Assembly (NCBI GenBank): GCA_025927935.1
Contig: JAICKM010000140.1
Span: 1 to 11,664 of the forward strand
Source: Chloroflexia bacterium
GTDB lineage: Bacteria > Chloroflexota > Chloroflexia > QHBQ01 > JADMIH01
Reading direction: 5' to 3'
Length of the DNA stretch: 11,664 bases
Position 1 is the first letter of the stretch. Every line of letters begins with the position of its first letter. Both the position numbers and the translations under genes were made by a program. The notes beneath the pieces are model-generated. The model searched no databases. It saw only the letters and a program-made list of their open reading frames with translations, and was not told the origin of the DNA. Below, piece by piece: positions 6,307 to 11,664 of this stretch.

Positions 6307-6412
6307 GTAGGGGCGGGTTGCAAACCCGCTTTGCCGGCGCCCGCGATTTGCCTCTTTTGAGCATCACCGTGTTTTGCGGGCAGTCACGGGCCGGTTGGAA
6401 ACCGGCCCCTAC
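6307..6412. repeat. Inverted pair of REP-like palindromes (BIME-like doublet)
   Basis: The unit begins GTAGGGGC and ends GCCCCTAC. Hairpin A is GCGGGTT-GCA-AACCCGC (6313-6329). Hairpin B is GGGCCGGTT-GGA-AACCGGCCC (6388-6408). The two are in opposite orientation around a 58-bp spacer. The B side lies 26 nt beyond the esterase stop and may also act as its terminator. A single copy is at 2674-2698. Confidence 0.72.
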
Positions 6413-6437
6413 AGAGCAATATTATCCTGGCCGGATG

Positions 6438-7160
6438 CTATGCTCCCAGCGGGGTGAACCAATGCACGGCGTCCCGCGCGATGTCCGGCGGGACGGTGTG
6501 CAGCCCGTCGAACTCGCGGTACAGGACCGCGTAGCCCGCCTCTTGCAGGCGTGGCACGATCCGCCGGCTGCACCGGTCAATGGGCAAGACGGTGTCGTGC
6601 GTTCCGTGGGAGATGAAAATCGCGGGCCGGCCGTGTTGCCCGGCGGGGGCCAGGAAGCCCGGCGAGAAGGCCAGGATATGCGTGAAGAGGTCGCCGTTGG
6701 TCAGGCCCACTGAGAGCGCATAAGACGCGCCGTCCGAGAAGCCGCCGATGCCCAGATGGGCCGGGTCCACCGCGTAGCGGGCAAATGTCGCAGTCAGGGC
6801 GGCGTCGATAAAGGCGATATCCGGCCCATAGCCGCCGCGGATGACATCCCACGTTTCGCGGCGCGAGTCGGGCGCCAGGAGGAGCAGCCCGGCGGCATCG
6901 GCCAGGGGCTGGAGAGGAGCCAGGCCGTTGCGGGCGTTGCCGCTCGCGCCGTGGAGCAGCAGCACCAGGGGGACCGGCGCATCCGGGCGGTAGCCGGCGG
7001 GCACATAGCAGAGGCCGTCGCGCGCCGAGTCCAGGTTGAGCGGGTGCAGGCCGGGCCGGGCGCCGGTATCCTGGGCGGGACCTTCCGGTAGCCCCGGTCG
7101 TGCGTGGAGCCGCCCGCTCTGCGCCGCGCCGCTGCTATTCCGCGATTTATTGCTTGCCAA
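6438..7160 (-). CDS. Alpha/beta-hydrolase, phospholipase/carboxylesterase-like
   Basis: The protein shows the order of an alpha/beta-hydrolase of the carboxylesterase/polyhydroxybutyrate-depolymerase-like kind. Residue numbers are from the TTG at 7160 (240 residues). The oxyanion-hole strand is LLLHGASGNAR (67-77). The nucleophile elbow GFSDG has Ser142. Asp189 is in SHGTHDTVLPI and His221 in DGLHTVP, completing a Ser-Asp-His triad. LCYVPAGYRPDAPVPL (50-65) precedes the first core strand. It hydrolyses an ester bond, substrate unknown, probably in the cytosol because no signal peptide is convincing. The start is uncertain. The frame has no ATG close to the domain; TTG 7160 has AAGGGG 9 nt upstream, and a GTG at 7211 is the alternative. 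The open frame extends to 7466, but that Arg-rich part overlaps palindromic repeats and is unlikely to be translated. It is transcribed away from the kinase gene. Confidence 0.85.
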   Translation of the reverse strand: MASNKSRNSSGAAQSGRLHARPGLPEGPAQDTGARPGLHPLNLDSARDGLCYVPAGYRPDAPVPLVLLLHGASGNARNGLAPLQPLADAAGLLLLAPDSRRETWDVIRGGYGPDIAFIDAALTATFARYAVDPAHLGIGGFSDGASYALSVGLTNGDLFTHILAFSPGFLAPAGQHGRPAIFISHGTHDTVLPIDRCSRRIVPRLQEAGYAVLYREFDGLHTVPPDIARDAVHWFTPLGA

Positions 7161-7299
7161 TGCCCCTGGCCCCTTTCGCAGGATGCGCCGCCGCCGGTGG
7201 CGTGTACGCACTACCCCTGCCGATAGCTGGAGCAAGATATAGACCTCGCCGGGTGGGGGCGGCGCCGCCCGGCCCCCAAGCCGCCGGCTACGGCAACAA

Positions 7300-7382
7300 A
7301 GGCCGCCCGCGCGGCCTGTCTTAGGAGAGTAGCCCGCGCGGGCGGGCTTCGTGTGTGTAGCCCGCCCCTTGAGGGGCCGGGC
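7300..7382. repeat. Cluster of GC-rich hairpins with GTAGCCCGC repeats
   Basis: Three hairpins follow each other: AGGCCGC-CCGC-GCGGCCT (7300-7317), AGCCCGC-loop-GCGGGCT (7331-7348) and GCCCGCCCC-TTGA-GGGGCCGGGC (7360-7382, one bulged C). GTAGCCCGC occurs twice, at 7329 and 7357. They fill part of the 406-bp divergent gap between the esterase and kinase genes and look like dispersed intergenic repeats. Confidence 0.6.
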
Positions 7383-7392
7383 GCCGTCCCCC

Positions 7393-7422
7393 TTGAGGCG
7401 GCGGGGGCGTCTGTGGTATAGT
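7393..7422 (+). promoter_or_regulatory. Candidate promoter of the sensor kinase gene
   Basis: TTGAGG (7393-7398), an 18-nt spacer and TATAGT (7417-7422) on the plus strand. It would give a leader of about 140 nt before the kinase ATG. The -35 lies in a repeat-derived CCCCCTTGAGGCGG segment. Confidence 0.5.
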
Positions 7423-7566
7423 TGCCTGCCAATTGTCGTATTTGAGGGCATGGCCCTTGCTGGCATAGTGGGGTTCCGATACCACCGAATCCCGCGGGTG
7501 GCGCATTGATCATGACTTGGCCCGCGCCGCCGGGGTCACGCAACTTCCTGGAGCACGAGGCAACTT

Positions 7567-10500
7567 ATGCAAGACGCGGAATGGGTAGGCAGCAGCCCCC
7601 GCCGGCGCGAGTGGGTGCGCTACGGCATTGCGGTGCTCAGTGTGGGCATCGCACTAGCGCTTGCGCTTGCCCTGGGTGAGATCAATGTACAGACCCCGTT
7701 TACCGTCTTTCTGACCGCCGTGGCGGTCGCCGCCTGGTTTGGCGGGCCGGGGCCGGGGCTGCTGGCGACCGGCCTGGCGGGCGTGATTCTGTTCTATATG
7801 TTCCTGCCGCCCGCCTTTACGCTGGACATTACCGATCCGATTGTCCTCGTGCGCCTGGTGGTCTTCGCGTTGGGGGCGCTGCTGGTCAATCTACTCGGCG
7901 AGGCGCGCGCCCGGTCGGAAACGGCGGCCCGCACCCAGGCCGCCCGCTTCGCGGTGACGTTGGGCAGCATCGGCGATGCGGTGCTTGCCACGGATGCGAT
8001 CGGGCGCGTCACCTTCCTGAATGCCGCCGCCGAAACGCTGACCGGCTGGCGGCAGGCCGACGCCCTGGGCCACCCGGCGCACGAGGTGTTCCGCCTGCTC
8101 GATGCCGCGACGCGCGAACCCGTGGAAACCCCCGTGCAGCAGGTCTTGCGCACCGGCCAGACCCAGCGCGTGGTGGGGATGCCGCTCTGCGTGACCCGCG
8201 ACGGCGCCACGCGGCCCATTGACGACAGCGCCGCGCCGATCCGCGACAGCACAGGGCAGGTGCAGGGCGTCGTGCTGGTGTTCCGCGATGTCACCACACA
8301 AGCGGCGGCGGAGGCGGAGCGGGCCGGTGCCCTGCGCCGCGAGCAGGTGGCGCGCACCGACGCCGAGGTGGCCCAGGGCCGCTTCGCCTTTATGGCCGAA
8401 GCCAGCAATGTGCTGGCCTCCTCCCTGGATTATGAGACGACGCTGGCCGCCGTGGCGGATCTGGCCGTGCCGCGGGTGGCTGACTGGTGCGCGGTCGACC
8501 TACTCGACGCGCAGGGCATTGTGCAGCGGCTGGCCGTGGCCCATGTGGACCCGGCCAAGGTGGCCTGGGCGCACGAGTTACAGGAACGCTACCCGCCCGA
8601 TCCCAAAGCGGCGACCGGCGTCTATCACGTGATCCGCACCGGCACGCCGGAGATCATGCCCGAACTGACCCCCGAGATGATCCGGGCGGCCACCTCCGAC
8701 CCCGAACTGCTGGCGATCATCGACACCATCGGGTTTACCTCGGTGATCACCATGCCGCTGAAGGTGCGCGACCGCACGCTGGGCGCGCTGACCCTGGTCT
8801 CCGCCGAGTCGGGCCGGCGTTATGGCCCCGCGGATGTGGCGCTGGCCGAGGACCTGGCCCGCCGGGCGGCCACGGCCATCGACAACGCCCGCCTCTACCG
8901 GGAGATCGCCGAGCAGCGCGAGCGTTACGCCGTGACCCTGGCGAGTATCGGCGACGCCGTGATCGCCACCGACGCCCAGGGCCGGGTCACATTCCTGAAC
9001 CATGTGGCCGAAGACCTGACCGGCTGGGATCACGCCGCGGCGCTGGGCCAGGACCTGGCGACCGTGTTCCACATCGTCAACGAAGAAACGCGGGCCATCG
9101 TGGAGAACCCCGCCGCGCGGGTCATCCGCGAGGGCGTGACCGTGGGCCTGGCGAACCACACCATCCTCATTGACCGCCACGGCGCCGACCACCCCATCGA
9201 CGACAGTGGCGCGCCCATCCGCGACGCGACCGGCGCGCTGCTGGGCGTGGTGCTCGTCTTCCGCGACATCAGCGGGCGCAAGGCCGACGAGGCGGCGCTG
9301 CGCGAGAGCGAGGCCCGCTTCCGCACGCTGGTGGACAGCGTGCCGGTGCTCGTCTGGATGGCCGGACCGGACGGACTCTGCACCTTTTTCAACCAGCCCT
9401 GGTTCGACTTCACCGGGCGCACAGAGGCGCAGGAGCGGGGCGACGGCTGGGCGGAGGGCATCCACACCGACGACCGGGCGCGCTGCCTCGGCACGTACCG
9501 GAGCGCCTTGGCCGCCCGCGAACCCTTCCGCATGGAGTACCGCTTGCGCCGCGCCGACGGCGTCTACCGCTGGATGCTCGACACCGGCGTGCCCCGTTGG
9601 GCGCCGGGCGGCGCCTTTGCCGGCTTTATCGGCTCCTGCATCGACATCACCGAGCGGCAAGAGAGCGAGGAGCGGCTGCGCTTCCTCATCGAGGCCGGGG
9701 CGCTGCTCAACGCCTCGCTCGACTACGAGGCCACCCTCGCCAGCGTGGCCCACCTCACCGTGCCGGCCATCGCCGACAATTGCGCCATCGATCTGGTCGA
9801 CCGGGATACCGGCTTGCGCCGGGTGGCAATCGACGCCGCCGACCCGCGGCGGGCCGCATTGCTGCGCGACCTCTACCGCCGCTATCCCCCCGATCCGCGG
9901 TCGCTCGGCATCACCCAGGTGCTGGAGTCGGGCCGGCCCCGGCTGGTGCCGCACGTGGACGACGCGCGGCGGGTGGCCGGCGCCCGCGACGCGGACCACC
10001 GGGAGCTGTTGCGCGCCGCCGGGACGGCATCCTACATGGTCGTGCCGTTCCTGGCCCGCGGGCGAGTGATCGGCACGCTGGCCCTGAACATGGCCGAGTC
10101 GGGCCGCCACTATGGGCCGGCCGATCTGGCGCTGGCCGAGTCCCTGGCCGCCCGCGCCGCGCTGGCCGTGGACAACGCCCGCCTCTATCAGGACGCGCAA
10201 ACCGCCATCGGCACGCGCGACCAGTTCCTGTCCATCGCCTCGCATGAACTCAAGACCCCGCTGACCTCGCTGATGGTGGCCGCGCAGTTGATCCAGCGGC
10301 GCACCGAGCGCGAAGGCACGCTCAGCCCGCGCGACCAGCGCGCGCTCACGGTCGTGGTCAACCAGGCGTCGCGGCTGAACCGCATGGTGCTCTCCTTGCT
10401 CGACCTCTCGCGCATCGAAAGCGGGCAACTGAGCATCGAGGAAGGCGAGGTGGACCTGAGTGCGCTTGTCCGCAGCTTGCAGGAAGACGTGGCGCCGACG

Positions 10501-10953
10501 CTGGAGCAGCATACCCTGGAGGTGGAGGCGCCCGCCGCCCCGGTGCTGGTGCGTGGCGATGCCCTGCGCCTGGAGCAGGTGCTGCAAAACCTGGTGCAGA
10601 ACGCCGTCCGTTACAGCCCGCAGGGCGGGCCGATTACGGTGCGCCTGGCCGCGCAGGACGGCGAGGCCCGCATCTCGGTCACTGACCGCGGTATCGGCAT
10701 CCCGGCGGAGGCACTGCCCAACCTGGGCAGGCGCTTCTACCGCGCCGCCAACGTCGAGCAGCACCAGATCAGCGGCCTGGGCATCGGCCTCTACGTGGTC
10801 CGCGAGATCGTCGCGCTGCACGGCGGCCAGCTTGATGTGACCAGTACGGAGGGGGCGGGCAGCACCTTTACCATCCGGCTGCCCCTGCTCGCCCCGCCGG
10901 AGGCGCGGCCCGCGGGCGCGGCGGTTCCGGTCACGGACGCCGGCGCGGTGTGA
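7567..10953 (+). CDS. Membrane sensor histidine kinase, DUF4118-like/PAS-GAF-PAS-PAS-GAF-HisKA-HATPase
   Basis: This 1128-residue orphan sensor kinase autophosphorylates on histidine and should pass the phosphate to an unlinked response regulator. Four hydrophobic helices (about 19-38, 42-58, 62-82 and 90-111) resemble the KdpD-type DUF4118 membrane domain. PAS1 (128-243), GAF1 (277-445), PAS2 (453-569), PAS3 (583-698) and GAF2 (705-873) follow. The HisKA H-box is ASHELKTP with phosphoacceptor His893. The HATPase has the N-box NLVQNAVRYS (Asn1012), G1 DRGIGIP (1040-1046) and G2 GLGIGL (1070-1075). No receiver domain is present. PAS1 and PAS2 share VTL-SIGDAV-ATDA-GRVTFLN, and the GAFs share ASLDYE-TLA and PAD-ALAE, pointing to internal duplication. 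The ATG follows CGAGG by 6 nt. No response regulator is within the window; signal and target are unknown. Confidence 0.94.
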   Translation: MQDAEWVGSSPRRREWVRYGIAVLSVGIALALALALGEINVQTPFTVFLTAVAVAAWFGGPGPGLLATGLAGVILFYMFLPPAFTLDITDPIVLVRLVVFALGALLVNLLGEARARSETAARTQAARFAVTLGSIGDAVLATDAIGRVTFLNAAAETLTGWRQADALGHPAHEVFRLLDAATREPVETPVQQVLRTGQTQRVVGMPLCVTRDGATRPIDDSAAPIRDSTGQVQGVVLVFRDVTTQAAAEAERAGALRREQVARTDAEVAQGRFAFMAEASNVLASSLDYETTLAAVADLAVPRVADWCAVDLLDAQGIVQRLAVAHVDPAKVAWAHELQERYPPDPKAATGVYHVIRTGTPEIMPELTPEMIRAATSDPELLAIIDTIGFTSVITMPLKVRDRTLGALTLVSAESGRRYGPADVALAEDLARRAATAIDNARLYREIAEQRERYAVTLASIGDAVIATDAQGRVTFLNHVAEDLTGWDHAAALGQDLATVFHIVNEETRAIVENPAARVIREGVTVGLANHTILIDRHGADHPIDDSGAPIRDATGALLGVVLVFRDISGRKADEAALRESEARFRTLVDSVPVLVWMAGPDGLCTFFNQPWFDFTGRTEAQERGDGWAEGIHTDDRARCLGTYRSALAAREPFRMEYRLRRADGVYRWMLDTGVPRWAPGGAFAGFIGSCIDITERQESEERLRFLIEAGALLNASLDYEATLASVAHLTVPAIADNCAIDLVDRDTGLRRVAIDAADPRRAALLRDLYRRYPPDPRSLGITQVLESGRPRLVPHVDDARRVAGARDADHRELLRAAGTASYMVVPFLARGRVIGTLALNMAESGRHYGPADLALAESLAARAALAVDNARLYQDAQTAIGTRDQFLSIASHELKTPLTSLMVAAQLIQRRTEREGTLSPRDQRALTVVVNQASRLNRMVLSLLDLSRIESGQLSIEEGEVDLSALVRSLQEDVAPTLEQHTLEVEAPAAPVLVRGDALRLEQVLQNLVQNAVRYSPQGGPITVRLAAQDGEARISVTDRGIGIPAEALPNLGRRFYRAANVEQHQISGLGIGLYVVREIVALHGGQLDVTSTEGAGSTFTIRLPLLAPPEARPAGAAVPVTDAGAV

Positions 10954-10977
10954 CCGCGCCGCCGCCTGGGAAAGCCC

Positions 10978-11007
10978 GGCAGGCCCGCGGAATTCCGCGG
11001 GCCTGCC
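10978..11007. terminator. Perfect 30-bp palindrome, probable bidirectional terminator
   Basis: Arms of GGCAGGCCCGCGGAA are perfectly self-complementary with no loop; the centre is GAATTC. It lies between the convergent kinase gene (stop at 10953) and the microprotein gene (stop at 11037). Neither side has a T-tract, so termination is inferred from position and stem strength. Confidence 0.6.
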
Positions 11008-11036
11008 ATGAATATGAGGGAAGTTGGGACCGGGCG

Positions 11037-11165
11037 TTACCGCGCGGCGTGGATGCGGCGCCAGTTGATGAAGTTGCGCGCGATCTGTAGCTGCCGGGCT
11101 TCGCGGGTGCGGGCCTGAGTCGTCTCCCGAGCGAGGCGCTGCAACTGGTAGGCGTTGGTGAACAT
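11037..11165 (-). CDS. 42-residue helical microprotein
   Basis: The ATG at 11165 is preceded by AGAGAGGAA 7 nt upstream, one of the best ribosome-binding sites in the window. The frame encodes 42 residues, MFTNAYQLQRLARETTQART at the N-terminus and NFINWRRIHAAR at the end. It is Arg/Gln/Ala-rich, predicted as one amphipathic helix, with no cysteine and no membrane segment. Its N-terminal half resembles the 64-residue small protein of the ars locus (Y-x-L-x-x-L-x-R). Function is unknown; basic charge could suit nucleic-acid or protein binding. It is convergent with the kinase gene. Confidence 0.62.
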   Translation of the reverse strand: MFTNAYQLQRLARETTQARTREARQLQIARNFINWRRIHAAR

Positions 11166-11186
11166 GGTGGTTTCCTCTCTGCGGGT

Positions 11187-11202
11187 GCGCCGGCTCCGGC
11201 GC
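11187..11202 (-). promoter_or_regulatory. GC hairpin in the microprotein leader
   Basis: GCGCCGG-CT-CCGGCGC is a 7-bp perfect stem about 20 nt upstream of the microprotein start, close to its ribosome-binding site. A TAAGAT further upstream on the minus strand (about 11246-11241) could be a -10 box, without a clear -35. A regulatory role is speculative. Confidence 0.3.
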
Positions 11203-11381
11203 CGCCTGATGGTCGTGACTGTTTGCTTGATGGGTCCATCTTACCACCGGCCCGCGTGGCGCACATCGGGAGGGCGCTGTAGCTGTGGCCCATGCAATGG
11301 CCCCGCCCGGCCCCCGGCAGGCGGACAGGCGGCGCTACATCTCCAGACCGAGGCCGCTCCATCGAGCGGCTCCAGCAATAA
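11203..11381. other. Intergenic stretch without a gene
   Basis: No credible reading frame. It contains GC-rich repeated words (GGGCGCTGTAGC near 11272, GGCGCTACATC near 11331) in inverted orientation, probably more intergenic repeat material. Confidence 0.35.
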
Positions 11382-11496
11382 TGATCCCCGTTTCCAGCCG
11401 TAATTGTCATGCTGAACGCAGTGAAGCATCGCATCTTGGCCCCACGAGACTCTTCGCGGCGCTCAGCGTGACAAGCATGACTGGAAGCAGGGATCA
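11382..11496. repeat. MITE-like 115-bp inverted repeat
   Basis: The left arm reads TGATCCCCGTTTCCAG, 6 nt, then TTGTCATGCTGAACGC. The reverse complement of the right arm reads TGATCCCTGCTTCCAG, 6 nt, then TTGTCACGCTGAGCGC, with identical spacing. The inner part (11404-11474) resembles a dispersed palindromic sequence that I recall from many bacterial genomes. It has no coding capacity and would fold into one long hairpin. Confidence 0.68.
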
Positions 11497-11520
11497 GGAT
11501 GTGACTCAGGCGCAAATGCG

Positions 11521-11559
11521 CGGACCCGCGCCCCACCTGGCCGGTGAAGCGCGGGTCCG
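11521..11559 (-). terminator. Terminator-like hairpin after the right-edge gene
   Basis: A perfect 11-bp stem (CGGACCCGCGC / GCGCGGGTCCG) has an inner CACC-TGGCC-GGTG stem in its loop. It is 25 nt beyond the stop of the minus-strand gene entering from the right. There is no T-tract. Confidence 0.5.
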
Positions 11560-11583
11560 TGTGGCGCCGGGCGAGGGTGCCGG

Positions 11584-11664
11584 TTATTGCGTCGCGCCCC
11601 CCGCGGCGGGGGCCGGGCCGCCCAACTTGGTTAGTATCCGGTCCACGAAATCGCCCACGTTGCC
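11584..11664 (-). CDS. C-terminal end of an unidentified protein, cut by window edge
   Basis: The minus strand is open from the window edge to a TAA at 11586-11584, giving 26 residues that begin GNVGDFVDRILTKLGG and end in an Ala/Gly/Pro-rich tail (PAPAAGGATQ). Codon use is typical of the window, and a strong hairpin follows the stop, so a real gene end is likely. The fragment is too short to name a family. Confidence 0.5.
   Translation of the reverse strand, partial: GNVGDFVDRILTKLGGPAPAAGGATQ

Noticed and set aside
8578..11247. 889-codon reading frame on the minus strand opposite the kinase gene
   Set aside because: It is the antisense of a clear histidine kinase with intact catalytic motifs. 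Its His/Arg/Gly-rich translation shows no domain, and such long frames are common opposite GC-rich genes.
1..11664. CRISPR array, tRNA, rRNA or transposase gene
   Set aside because: No regularly spaced direct repeats, cloverleaf, rRNA core sequence or transposase motif was seen on either strand. The repeats present are palindromic and dispersed.

Overview
The window is GC-rich (roughly two-thirds G+C by eye) and gene-dense, with almost everything on the minus strand except one large kinase gene. The organism is most probably a member of the Chloroflexota (class Chloroflexia or a relative). This is an inference from the combination of an F420/LLM-type oxidoreductase, TPR-rich XRE regulators, a multi-PAS/GAF membrane kinase and many dispersed palindromic repeats of the GTAGGGGC / GTAGCCCGC / TTGTCATGCTGA kinds. 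No rRNA, tRNA, CRISPR array or transposase gene was seen.

Layout. Positions 1-910 (-): luciferase-like oxidoreductase, cut at the left edge. Positions 1063-2653 (-): a compact arsenic locus with arsR, a 64-codon small ORF ending in a CxxC motif, and arsM. A sigma70-type promoter sits in front of arsR, a hairpin terminator overlaps the arsR stop, and three copies of a candidate ArsR operator (ATCGA-N5-RTCAAT) lie one before each gene. Positions 2674-2868: a repeat-bearing spacer with the terminator of the next gene. Positions 2895-4283 (-): XRE-HTH/TPR regulator with a cluster of AGTAT/ATACT palindromes in its promoter. Positions 4410-4761: gene-free stretch with lower GC. Positions 4762-5937 (-): TPR protein with a near-consensus promoter. 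Positions 5991-6437: gene-free, holding an inverted pair of REP-like palindromes. Positions 6438-7160 (-): alpha/beta-hydrolase esterase. Positions 7300-7382: hairpin cluster. Positions 7567-10953 (+): orphan sensor histidine kinase of 1128 residues with four predicted membrane helices, three PAS and two GAF domains. Positions 10978-11007: perfect 30-bp palindrome between convergent genes. Positions 11037-11165 (-): 42-residue microprotein. Positions 11382-11496: MITE-like long inverted repeat. Positions 11584-11664 (-): C-terminal end of an unidentified gene.

How the genes may work together. The arsenic locus is the clearest functional unit. ArsR would sense As(III) or Sb(III) and release its operators, ArsM would methylate arsenite, and the CxxC small protein is an uncharacterised extra member that could bind thiophilic metal(loid)s. 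No arsenite efflux pump or arsenate reductase is in view, so the locus looks like a methylation-only module, at least locally. The two neighbouring TPR genes look like a regulator and a related scaffold or sensor protein, but nothing proves that they act together. The kinase has no adjacent response regulator.
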